Positions 23,271-33,690 of a stretch of 64,000 bases of DNA are shown here, one piece after another (the stretch's first letter is position 1; each line of letters starts with the position of its first letter). The notes beneath the pieces are model-generated. The model saw nothing but the letters and a program-made list of their open reading frames with translations. It made no database searches and was not told the origin of the DNA. Source of the stretch: Diphasiastrum complanatum (lineage: Eukaryota > Streptophyta > Lycopodiopsida > Lycopodiales > Lycopodiaceae); assembly GCA_029204225.1 (NCBI GenBank), contig CM055104.1, positions 21,049,761-21,113,760 on the forward strand, read 5' to 3'. The position numbers were made by a program, and so were the translations under genes.

Positions 23271-24430
23271 GATTCTAATGTTTCTTCAACTTTTAGGTTC
23301 TGTCCTAAAGCACTTAGCACTCACTTTTCTCTCAACAAATGATAGATAAAGAGATCTATGAAGATTTAGGACCCTAAAACACTTCTATCTTGAACCTAGA
23401 TGGTTTCCAAGCATAGAAAGGAAGATTGAAACACATGCAACACTTTGCACACACTAAGAATGGATTACAAAATCAAACCAACCTGACCACACTCTTGCTT
23501 AAGCTCTCAAACTTTCCAGCAAGTGACCAAATCAAGTTATGGTGTGAAGAGTTACTTGCATTCTTAGAAAATACCCAAAACTAGGATGCCAAGATTACCT
23601 AGTAATGAACAAACTTGATCAACATATGATCAACACACTAAGATATTGATTCAACCTGTAAAACCACATGTAAACCACACTTCTAAAAGTTTATAAACTC
23701 CATCAAGTGATAAATACAAGATTTAGAGGTGAATGAATGAGCACACTTAGTGAATCACAAGACTAGCTTCACTATCTTGTCAAATCTTGGTGTTTAGATG
23801 TAGATCTAAGATCACTTCACATGAGAATGTTCCTCAACCTGTTAAGAACCTGAAAACACACTTGCATAATGGTTAACACCTTCCAGCAAATGCTCCAATC
23901 AAATTACATAAGGAGAGTTACTTACATGCTCAACAAAGTACACCAAAATTTATGCCAAAATTGATGACAATCTTTACAATATGCTCTTCACAATGGAGCT
24001 TACAATATGTTCACCCAAAAAAGGGGATCTTTCATCCAAATGGGAGCTTTGCTCAGCCTTTAGGAGAATTACAACTCACTCAAAAGAGCATTTGTCATCC
24101 ACTTAAGGAGAAGTTTCATCCACTTAAGGAGAGTGTTCATCCAAGAATGGAGATTGTCAACAATAGGATTGAAAAGAACATTGTTAGTATTGAATATGCA
24201 CAAGCCTCACAATCACAAATGATTAGGTGTTATGATCTGATCCAAAATAGTTTCTTTTCAGCCTCTGATCTTCAATAGACCTGAAATATGCTTTTGATCC
24301 ACAAGTTCAACTCACAAAACAAAGGTTAGTAAGATTTGATCAACAAAGCAATGCAAAATCATGCTAGAACTTGATCAAACATCCAAATATCACCAAAAAT
24401 GGAATACTTACTGTAAATAGAAGCCAACCA
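23271..24430 (-). other. E1 untranslated leader
   Basis: About 1.16 kb between PBS and gag ATG with no credible ORF. It would hold the packaging signal. It includes two copies of TCATCCACTTAAGGAGA (about 24096-24140). The plus-strand ORF of 108 codons here is a chance frame. Confidence 0.7.
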
Positions 24431-24442
24431 GCTCTGATACCA
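24431..24442 (-). other. E1 primer binding site
   Basis: Minus strand TGGTATCAGAGC, complementary to the 3' end of initiator tRNA-Met, directly next to the 5' LTR. Confidence 0.93.
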
Positions 24443-25097
24443 TGTGAAAAATACAGATCCTAAGTGGATCTAAACTCCAAGATCATTGGCTTGAATGCTT
24501 GCACTCCAAACTACATAAGCTAGGAATTGGCAACACATTCTATGCTACCTAGAATGCAAAGAACTTGATCAAAAAGCATTTATCACAAATGGAAACTTCC
24601 ATAAACATCAAGTGCGGCCCAAAATAGCATTATACAGTCCATAATACATCAGCCTACCACTTTTGGAAAGCACCTAAGATCATACACAATAGCTTGAAGA
24701 CAATACACACAACAATGCTCTCAATGGAGGAAGAAACAATGACAATGATCTATTGATCTCAATGAAGCATACAAAAGGTTTCTCCAACCTGTTCTCCACG
24801 ACTTCCCTACTATTTATGGATGAGGAAGATGACTCTCTCTCCTCTCTCTAGAAGGTACTTGACCCTAGATATTCCCTATATAGGAAAAATAGCTAAAAAT
24901 GGCTTATATGACCAAAATACATCAAAATGGTCTCATTTTGAAGGGTATGAAGTTTGACACTTCATCATACTGAAAAAATACAGTAAATAAAAACATTGTG
25001 GCCTGGTTCACACGTGCAAAACTCCAGAACCAAAACTATTTACAATTTTAGCCAATTTAGGCCTCAAACTAGCTAGGAAATGTTGACAATTTTCACA
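24443..25097 (-). repeat. E1 5' LTR
   Basis: 655 bp and identical to the 3' LTR except for one base. It carries the candidate promoter (TATA-like box 24810-24819) and a CACGTG core at 25011-25016. Confidence 0.96.
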
Positions 25098-25102
25098 GTT
25101 AT
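25098..25102. repeat. Target site duplication of E1, right
   Basis: GTTAT, identical to 18662-18666. Confidence 0.95.
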
Positions 25103-25390
25103 TACTTCACGACTTATATCACACTCAGTTCAATGCTACCACCATTCTGTGTGACAACTTGAGCTGTATTTCACTAGCACTGAATCCCGGATTTTATGGC
25201 AAATCCAAGCACATAGAAATTCAGTATCATTTCATTCGAGAGAAAGTTTTCTTAGGGCAAGTGATCCTTCAATACTGCTCCACAACATAAATGGTCGCAA
25301 ACATCTTCACCAAAGCGCTTCCCAGGAACAAGCATCAGAAGTTCTTCAACATGTTGAACCTGACGAAGATACCAAGGCACCAACTGTGAC
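25098..25390 (+). pseudogene. Old copia RNase H, part 2
   Basis: Continues 18150-18661 in frame once E1 is removed: LLHDLYHTQ, ILCDNLSCISLALNP, KSKHIEIQYHFIREKV and VANIFTKALPR, the conserved end of copia RNase H. One in-frame TAA lies after YCSTT. The terminal stop is followed by a PPT and an LTR start, so this element's 3' end is preserved while its 5' two thirds are gone. Confidence 0.92.
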
Positions 25391-25391
25391 C

Positions 25392-25400
25392 TAAGGGAGA
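25392..25400 (+). other. Polypurine tract of the old copia
   Basis: TAAGGGAGA, one base before the LTR start TGTTGGAAATTAACC at 25402. Confidence 0.75.
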
Positions 25401-25401
25401 C

Positions 25402-26200
25402 TGTTGGAAATTAACCCCATAGTTGTCTCCTTGGTGAATGACTAATTTCTATTTCATGATTCTTCCTGCATGTTTATTGATCATTGATCTAGGGTCAGGT
25501 GAAACCAACTTTGGTTCTACGTCTGCTCATCTGTACCTGCAGGAATCACAAACTCAGATAGCCAATTTATTTGAAGGACATCTACAACGAGCTTCTGGCT
25601 GATCTCCAACAAAGGGTAACCAATCCTGTCATAATTTTAAGTTCAGATGTTAAGTTTAATAACTTGAAGTCGTTGAAGACTTGGCCATCTTCAAGGACTT
25701 CCACAAACTTGCATTTAGAACAAGTCTGCAAAAATACATTACTTTTGCGACAGTCTACAAAAATACTTTAAGTGTGACGACAATCTGCAGAAATGAACTA
25801 TGTTCACCATAGTGTCATATTTTTTGCATTTCTCTGAAATGCAAATCTAGCATAGTTCAACAATTTAAACTATTTCGTGACAGTTTCGTCTTTTTCGCAT
25901 TTTCCCAAAATGTGACACTTAGGCACAGTTCAAAGTTTAACCATTTTAGAGAAGCTTCGGCTTTTTTGCAAAATGTTTGTGAAGAGAGAGAAAATTCCTG
26001 AAGGTCATCTACTTCAAGACTTGAACTATTTTAGGGCACCTTCGGCTTTTTTGCGAAAAACTCGAAGAGAGAGAAAAATGCTCAAGATAATTTCTTGCAT
26101 GAATCTGTACACCTGGGCTGTTGTATATTTAGGAAGTTTAAACTGCAAGACAAAATATTCACGTATTAGTTAGTTAGAAAATTTGCAGAATAGAAAAATT
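25402..26200 (+). repeat. 3' LTR of the old copia (right end approximate) with internal repeats
   Basis: Begins TGTTGGAAATTAACCCC after the PPT, a common copia LTR start. The right end is not defined; UTE sequence begins at about 26235. Inside, 25790-26085 holds about four degenerate units of 70-90 bp, each with a (A/G)AACTATTT-like phrase followed by a TTTTTTGC tract. The last two share CTTCGGCTTTTTTGC, 85 bp apart (25955 and 26040). Confidence 0.55.
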
Positions 26201-26234
26201 AATCACGATTCCAAAACAAAATAAACAAAATAAA

Positions 26235-26886
26235 CTACTTTTGAAATATTAACATCATGTTGAAGAATGAACCACTCAAAAAATAACTTTGCATTGTACA
26301 AAGTGTACCACCCGCAACTAAATTAATCATTTTGTTGAGGTGATTGCAAAAGTATGCACACAAGATATTATTGAAGGAAATCACACAATGAATAGAATAC
26401 ATTAGAAGGTTGATTTTAAAATACTGATGAGATGGACAGGATTTACCTTCAGACTTTTGATCTCCCATTCAGTTGCCTTCGCATTCTCGTTTGGAATGTA
26501 TTTACATATTATCGGCATGATAGAGTCAATATCCTTATGCGTTTACCCAAAAAAGTTTTATTACATTATCTATAGATCTCGTGATAGAAATCAGATTGAA
26601 GCTCTAGTGCTCACTGCAAAATAAAAAACATAGTTCATTAGCTGCAATTCTAAGAAATATTTTCAAATTGGAATGCCAATAATTAAGCTATTAACAACTA
26701 AAAATATATAACTTGTCTTACTTGATATGGCACAAGCAAATATTTGGTGAGTGGTGCGCATCCACTAGACACACTGCCAAAGTGTCATTGTTCTCCTTTA
26801 AGGGACTAAAGAAAAGAAATTACTGAGAACTAAAATTTCTTGGCTTGAATCTCTTGCAATGTCAATTTGCAATAGTTGAACTCCAG
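26235..26886 (-). pseudogene. UTE copy B: fragment with ORF-a
   Basis: Homologous to about 3640-4133 of UTE copy A. On the minus strand it keeps LLQIDIARDSSQEILVLSNF and the intron positions, including a proper ...TTTTGCAG acceptor that copy A has lost, but it has stops and a frameshift. It ends exactly where an L4 LTR begins (26887). Copy C at 33690 resumes about 520 bp further along the unit, so B and C are probably two halves of one UTE. Confidence 0.75.
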
Positions 26887-27374
26887 TGTTATGTCCATGT
26901 CCTGTACAAGAAAATCGGAATAATTCCTAACGTGGATAGTCGGTCACTCCAGTTGTATGTGGTTATTAGTTATGCTATGTCATTTTGGACATGGTCGTAT
27001 TAAATTATTAATAATCATATGAGGGCCCAGACCTATAATTGGACATAGGAGCACCTGCATGGTGAAGACTACTTTAATGCAAGAATAGGAGGTCAACAGC
27101 TCAATTTAGGTTGCATGGAGATCCTAAAGAGAATATTCTTTCTCTCTTGAGGAGAATAAGTCTAGTGGAGACTCGCCCATCCTCCTATTGTGAATTGTGA
27201 TTCTTGAGCCAGTTTCTCCTCTCCTCTCTTGTGTTCTTCACTGTGGCTTGGGGGTGGATTGGTTAGGGTATTGAATAGCCTTTCCATATTGGTTGGGTGG
27301 TTCATGCTCCCCAGGTCTCCTTTTGGTTTGCATGTGCTTGGAATCCTGAAGATCTTCACTTGGTGGTTCTTATA
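26887..27374 (+). repeat. L4 LTR, most complete copy
   Basis: Begins TGTTATGTCCATGTCC and runs about 488 bp to ...TTCTTATA, followed by an initiator tRNA-Met PBS, so it is a 5' LTR on the plus strand. Related pieces occur at 17915-18149 (+), 41758-42115 (-) and 63611-63838 (-). The unusual ...TATA end (not CA) makes the exact right limit uncertain. Confidence 0.75.
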
Positions 27375-27375
27375 G

Positions 27376-27388
27376 TGGTATCAGAGCT
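27376..27388 (+). other. Primer binding site of the L4 element
   Basis: TGGTATCAGAGCT, matching the 3' end of initiator tRNA-Met, 1-2 bases after the LTR. Confidence 0.85.
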
Positions 27389-29018
27389 TGGATCACATCT
27401 ACCAGGAGGTGGAGCTTGAGGATCTTGGAATTTGTAGTTCTTTTGGTGTAGCTCTTTGTTTCTTCTTTCGGGTGTTGGAATTCATTCAAGTAGGTGGATT
27501 CTCAGATCCTTGGTGTACTTTCAGCCTAAAGATCACAATTGTGGATTTGCTCCATGAATTTTGATGGAAATCATAGGATTTTTGATGAATTTAGTGATTT
27601 TTTTACCTAGAATTGATGGTTTTTGCAAGAAATTGACTATAGGATCTGGTGTAGTACGTTTTCCAGATTGTACTTACTATTTTACAATAATTACAGAATT
27701 TAATGATTGCATGTTGTTTGAAAAGTCAAAAAGTTGATTAGATAGTGATTATGGACCAGAAATTGGGGTTTTTGGGCCATAAATGGGCTATAGAAACCAT
27801 GTTTGACTTGAATCAGAACTTTTAGTGCTTGCATGCAATGGAGTTACAGGGATTTAGATCTGATTGCATGAATTTGTGGATTTTCCCCACAAATTTTGGT
27901 CAAAATTGGATAAAATTGGTCAAAAAACAAGGTTTTTTTGGTGATTTTTGGACTAAGTATGAACGTTTTCAGAGATGTAATGAAGCTGTCCCTAAGCTTT
28001 CATGAAGTTTGGTAGGGATTAGACACCATTAGGGGGCCATTCAAAAATAGTGTATTTTTGATGATTTGTGAGCATGAATACCTCTCAATTGGGGGTCTAA
28101 ACCTGTTGCTTCTTGTTACAAGATTAAAGATATCTTGGATTTCCTCTGATTTGAGCCATCATGCATCCAATTTGGATAGACGTTCATTAGACACCAACAT
28201 ATTGAAGTTTTGCTTGTTGAAGGAGGCCAAAAATGCATTTTTTGCACGATCTGAGCTTAGGATTGATTGCTGGACATGTTAGAAGCTTCTATGCCTCTCT
28301 AATAAACCTTAGTAGAGTGCTTGTAACCTCTGATCCAAGGCTTATTGGGCTAGGATGTGATTTTTGATGATTTCTTTCTCCAAAAGTGTGCCCTCCTACC
28401 CATTTTTTATGCATTTATTGCTCGCACGTGTGAAGCCTAGGTGGCAAGGTGATGTGGAAAATGCCTTGTAGACCCACTCTCCCTCTGTATTGTGCATTAC
28501 ATCAACCAATTTGGTGTCCTGTAGAGAAAGTTATGGTCGTCTGAAGTTTGGCAATTTTTGTACTAAACTTTGCAAAATTTTGGAATTGTTCTGATGCATG
28601 CATGCTTGTAAATCAGTATAGTGCTTTCCTTATGATGGAAATGTATGGATAGACTTGTATGCATGCTTAAATGCATGTTGCATGTGTAACCAGTGATTTT
28701 GTAGAATTCTTGCATGTAACTATTTTTAGCAATTCTAGATCAAAAAGCAGATATCCTAGCAACTAGGCCATTTACGAAAAAAAATTTGTTTTTTTAATAA
28801 GACGGTGCATGTCGAGTTAGTTCCATGCAGGATCTTTCGAAATGATTTCGATTGGAGACAGTGTCTGTGTTTTTGCAAAATCAATCTTTTTAATCGATTT
28901 TCATAGTTGGTCCATTTCGAACGGATTTCAAAAATCCCAGTTTTTCGTAATAGTTGGTTTGGTCATAAAAAGTTGTTGTTTAATTTGATCTGATATTGAT
29001 TTTGTGAAAGTTTGCACA
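27389..29018 (+). other. Long leader without genes
   Basis: About 1.6 kb between the PBS and the first frame of ORF X. AT-rich, no credible ORF and no family resemblance. It may be the untranslated leader of the L4 element or unrelated filler. Confidence 0.4.
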
Positions 29019-31230
29019 AATGAGTGGAAGACCTTGCTGAAGGAAGAGAAATCTAAATTTTATATCACTTTCTAGGGAGCCACACACAAGGTGCGAGTCA
29101 CTGAGGCCACCCTTGCAGCTATAGGTATAGCATCCGGCACGCAGGCCTCACCCAATCACAAGCACGCCAAATAGGCCATCAAGCCATATATTGACCTCAC
29201 CAACGATCTGCACTGGACCAATGATGGCTACCTTCTAGAAGCCATCATTGAGCCTTCAATCCACGTTGCTACCCAGCTACTGAACAACTTCCTGATGGCT
29301 GGCAACCTCATGAAAGACCACATCACATCACAGATCCTCCATTGGATAGTGGAGTCCCACACCAAGTTGGCCAAAGCCCCTCTTGAACCATATAATTGGT
29401 TCAAGACTATTTTCGGTGAGCTCAAACGAGCTATTAAGGCCAATACTAAGCAGCAGTTCGCTGCTGGCTCTTTATTGTCCCTTTTAGCCGCTTCTCACTT
29501 AGAAAACAGAATCCATGGCTTCCACCTGGATTTCGTGCTTTCGGTCTACGAAGAAGCACCAACAGAGTCATCTCACCAGGCCGCGAGTTCTCATAGTCGT
29601 CGTCGTCCACGTAGCGAGATCATTATTCCTGAGTCGCCATCCGCGTCACGACGTCGCACTAGGCATACCTCGTCAGCTGCACTTCCACCCCCTGCTGTTG
29701 TTCGCACTGAACTTCCCATTCCCCCAGACTCTGATGCTTCTCTCGCCTCTACTTTCATTCAAGGACAGTCTATGACCATTGGGCCTACCATTCCCATCAC
29801 AGCTGCCCAGGCCGCCTCACCCCCACACACCGAAGCCACCTCACCAAACACATAGTTCTTTATGGATATGTTCGATGATTCCGACCCCCTTGGGGCCAGC
29901 AAAATTTTTGAAATGCCCCAGAGTCCTGCGCCCTTTGAACTCCAATACCTTGGAAGAAGATTCAGACATATCCATGAATCTACTGTTGGTGTTGAAGATG
30001 TCAGCCAACAACCTCACACGGAAGATAGCCCAGCCGCACTTCGGGTCGACAAAGCTGTGAAATCATCGAAACAGTTCCACGCCACAGTTCCTGAGGGATT
30101 TGAAGAGGAGGACATTTTTTAAGAAGAAGAACTAGTGGCACCTATTCCACACCTACCAAGGACAGTACCATCAGGTCCTCCTGCTGCTACCACCTCCACG
30201 ACCATCGATTCTAGTGATGCTCTAGATTTGGTTTCAAGCCTTGCGCAAGTGATCCAGTCTATGACGGATAAGAAGAAGGAAATGGAACATATAATCTCTG
30301 AGATGGGGCTCAAAAACACTCTGATCAACCAGAAAATTGTCTAGCTGGATCGAGAGTTAAAGATTACCAAATAGCATGAAGACAAGGCTGAAGCCGAAAA
30401 GAAGTTGGCCTTGCAACAAGCTAATCGCTTGGAAGACTACATCATCTCCCTGCAAAACGCCCTGACAACCGCACATGATCAGGTGGATAAGGCCATGCAG
30501 GATGCAAAGCAACAAGTGTAGCTGCTGAAGGGTCAATTACAGATGGCCGAACAAGATTGCACGTGGCTTCAAGGTGAATTGGATGCGACCACCCTTGAAC
30601 GTGATGCGTATCTTCAAACACAAATACCAGATCATCCGATCACACCGACGGAGATTGCGTATTTGTTCAAGAAAGTGGAGACATACAAAGTGACCCTTCA
30701 GGGATTTCAAGGCCGCTTTGACAGGTTCAAAGGAGCAGCTTCAACCGAGTTGGCAAAGGCTAAGGAGACCATCACCGCCTATGAAAAAGCAGCCACCCAA
30801 GTGTTAGAAGCCGGACCACAAATCCCCATACCGGTCATGCCGTAATTCTCCCCTCCATGCCAAGAAGCTGTACCAATGGATACAGGGGTAGATTCGAGCA
30901 TGGACTAGGGGGGAGCTCCAGATATAGCCGAACAACTGTCAATCTTACCGGCAGTACAAGCAGGTCCATCCTCATCAAAGACTACAATTCTATTCAGAAG
31001 GCCCATCAGCGTTGAGGACCAGATCCAAACCTTCATAAAGCAACATCTGCATGAGTCCTCGCGTGGTGGATGGGTTCTGAAGTTTAAGACCTCTGAGATA
31101 GAGGCCGACAAAGAGTTGGATAAAATACCTGCAGTGGGAGAGCAGCCGGCATGGAGAATCACTGTTTTTGAAAAAATTCCGGAATCAATTAGGAGTTACG
31201 TCTCCAGCCCTCGCCAATTGCGGCAAGAGT
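29019..31230 (+). pseudogene. ORF X copy 1: accessory ORF of a retroelement, decayed
   Basis: One long decayed gene. The N-terminal domain (about 29019-29520, stops at 29073 and 29172) has WKTLLKEEKSKFYITF, EPSIHVATQLL, EPYNWFKTI and LKRAIKANTKQQFAAGSLL. Next comes a Ser/Pro/Arg-rich disordered part (HSRRRPRSE, SASRRRTRHTS), an acidic stretch, a long coiled coil (MTDKKKEMEHIISEMG ... LEDYIISLQNAL ... LQGELDATTLERD) and a short C-terminal domain (VEDQIQTFIKQHLHESS). The N-terminal domain aligns with ORF X copy 2 at 47921. No retroviral enzyme motif, signal peptide or clear membrane segment is visible. It lies on the strand opposite to the adjacent gypsy pol and converges with it. Alternatives are an unusual Gag or an antisense accessory ORF. 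Function unknown. Confidence 0.6.
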
Positions 31231-32230
31231 GATAAATTCCATATTGATGCGACCAGAAAAGGCTCTCTCATGAATACCCATTGCAGTGAGTAGAGGCTCC
31301 GCAAGGGTCATCCACTGAGTGACCATGCTTGTGCTAGGAAGGATCATGATGTTTGTTGCAGATGAGACATCATGATGGATAGTATAGCATGGAGACTGGG
31401 AAGTTCGGTAGAAGACATAATGATCAGAAAGGAAATACAAAACGCGTAAAAGTGTCTCAGAAAGTAGTGCAGAAATTTTGGAAGGCTTTGGACGCGGTAA
31501 ACATTTGCAAGAGCTTCGCTAGCACAAGTGAGGAATGAATCAAATTTAGTCAACTTATAGGTGAATTTGGTGGGTCCATTACACTGAATACTAGTTTGGC
31601 TGATCAGTTCTGAACAAAAATTTGTAGGCATGTACAATATTGTGATAAAAATCTCGACGAAGGTTTCTAGGGATCTAAACCTATCAGGCGAACGTTTTCC
31701 AGGCCTGGCGAAGGATGAACCTTCACCCAGGAGGGTCCTTCGTCCAGGTACTGTCATAGATGTATCTTTCCAAGACCTGACCCTATGGACAACCTAATTT
31801 TGACATTTTAAGGTCATCTAACAGGTCGGCGAAGGTTAATAATGAGGTTAAGATGCTCGGTGAAGGTTCCCAAAATGGCATATCACTGATCCTTCATCGA
31901 ACTCAAAAACTGGGGTTTTTTTTTACAGGAACCTTCGCCCACCTCAAATTAGATAAATCTAGAGTGGATGTACAGTCTGAGAGCTCAGCGAAGGTTTCTG
32001 GTACTGAATAGGCTAAATCTGACCAAAACAGTGATTTTCTAAGTCTTTTTCCATCAAAAAATTACTGTGCTTCCTTTTCCTATGTTGATGACTTTCTGAC
32101 GTTTGCTCATCAGTCTTTTCTCAATTTAATAATTTTTTTTTTAACTGTCTTTTTCCAAAAAAAAACTCAGCAAATTAAGTACTAAAAAACAAAAAATTGA
32201 AAAACAAATAAAATTAAAAAACCATTGAAA
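31231..32230. other. Spacer between convergent ORF X and gypsy pol, with a repeated motif
   Basis: No gene that I believe. Between about 31658 and 31996 the word GCGAAGGTT or a close variant occurs repeatedly, on both strands (for example 31658, 31708, 31829, 31860, 31930 in reverse, 31987). The rest is A/T homopolymer-rich. It may include LTR or untranslated DNA of the gypsy element, but no LTR end was found. Confidence 0.4.
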
Positions 32231-33690
32231 TCAGACTTGCTGAACTGGCGGAGCAGGCTGCCAAAACTTGTGTAAGCGGCTGCCATTCACCGGAGTATCA
32301 AATCGTTTTCCATACAAGTGCTCAAGAATTACTGCCCCATAGTTCAAGATTTCCTTCACTTTATACGAGCCTTCCCCGATAAACTTCAACTTGCCCTTGA
32401 TCAGCTTGGTTTTGTACATTAATGCAAGATCTCCTGCTTTCAAATCTTTTTTGTGCAATCGGCGATCGTGCCATGCCTTGCGGCGGGCTTTCTCTTCTGC
32501 TAAGGCATGAACTGCCATCAATCGGGTTTCACATTATTTGTGCAACGCTTCATGATGGAGTTGTAAAGACGTATAATCATTTAATCGTTCTGTGGCCACT
32601 ATGCATAAAGATGGGATTAAAAATTCAATCGGCATGACAACATCTTGACCATAAACCAGTTGAAAAGGTGTTTGATTTGTACTATTTTTGTAAGCGGTTT
32701 TGAATGTCCATAATGCTGCATACAGTTTATGTTCCCAATCAGACCAACTCGCTTCAATTGTCTTTGTCATAATGGTGCAGAGAATCTTATTGGAAGATTC
32801 AGCTTGGCCATTCCCTCTGAGATAGTAGGGAGTACTAAATCTGTGTATAGCAAAAAAATCTTCCAGTAAACACTTTATTGTTTGATTAACAAAGTGTGTA
32901 CCCCGGTCACTGACAATCTCGATTGGACATCCAAATCTGATTATAATATTTTCATATAGAAACTTGGCCGTAGATTTCGCATCAACAACTTTCACAGATT
33001 TGGCTTCAACCCACTTGGTCATGTAATTAGTTGCTACGATAATGTATCAGGCTTAGATCCTTACGCGGTAGGGTGAGTAGGTCCAACATAATCCAGTCCC
33101 CATTTTTCAAACGGTGCTTGCGATAAAACCAGATGCAAGGGTTCATAGTTCTGTCGAGTAAGCCGTCGTGCTCGCTAGCAAACATCACATGTCTGAATAA
33201 AAATTTTTGTGTCCTTGTGAAGCGTAGGCCACCAACAACCTGATTAAAAGTTTGCAAACAGTAATATCTGTAGAGAAGTGTCCTCCACTCATGCCATCAT
33301 GTGAAAACATGATTAAATCTGGTACTTCGTGCGGTAAAACACACCTTCGTAAAATATTATCTGATCCACGACGATACAATTGTCCTACAATTAATTGATA
33401 AGGTTGAGCCTTATGAATCAATTGTCTCTTCTGTACTTTTGTCAGAGAGTCATTTGGTTGTCCTAGCATCAGGTACTCAACAATATCTACTGCCCACTCA
33501 GGTACTGCTTCAACATAGAATAACGCAGCATTTGGCAGTTCATTATCCACTTCAGTGTTAACTGGTGCGGATTCTTTTCGCGAAACGTGATCGGCTAGAT
33601 AATGTTATTTCCCCTTTCGAACTACAATTCGAAAGTCAAATTCAGTCAATAACAATAACCATCTTGCAATACGTCCAGTATTGCACGTCT
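32231..33690 (-). pseudogene. Gypsy-1: Ty3/gypsy RNase H end, integrase and C-terminus
   Basis: Minus-strand pol fragment. In order: the end of RNase H (LLLLTEFDFRIVVRKG, YLADHVSR); the zinc-binding H2C2 region (HDGMSGGHFSTDITVCKLLI, TCDVC); the integrase core with GLDYVGP (D), IVSDRGTHF (D) and NGQAESSNKIL (E); then VYGQDVVMPIEF and a C-terminal segment (GSYKVKEILNYGAVIL). Breaks: a stop in the RNase H linker near 33600, one at about 33245, and a frame change near 33020-33060. The RT itself is absent: the fragment begins abruptly at 33690, where UTE copy C starts. It is closely related to gypsy-2 at 48.6-50.5 kb. Confidence 0.92.

Larger units (their letters stand above)
18667..25097 (-). 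mobile_element. E1: complete, young Ty1/copia retrotransposon
   Basis: A 6431-bp element on the minus strand with every expected part: two 655-bp LTRs (TGTGAAAA...TTTTCACA) that differ at one base by eye (18828 G versus 24604 A), a PBS, a leader of about 1.16 kb, one unbroken polyprotein, a PPT and a perfect 5-bp TSD. Near-identical LTRs mean a very recent insertion, because LTRs are identical when an element integrates. It sits inside the RNase H domain of an older copia. Nothing in the sequence prevents it from being autonomous. Lineage within copia cannot be fixed without a tree. Confidence 0.97.

Noticed and set aside
29515-30060. Alternative plus-strand ORFs of 86 and 93 codons
   Set aside because: Shifted frames over the Ser/Pro-rich and acidic parts of ORF X copy 1; proline- and histidine-rich by composition only.
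31344-31757. Minus-strand ORF of 137 codons downstream of gypsy-1 pol
   Set aside because: No domain, unusual composition, and it overlaps the repeated GCGAAGGTT region; probably chance.
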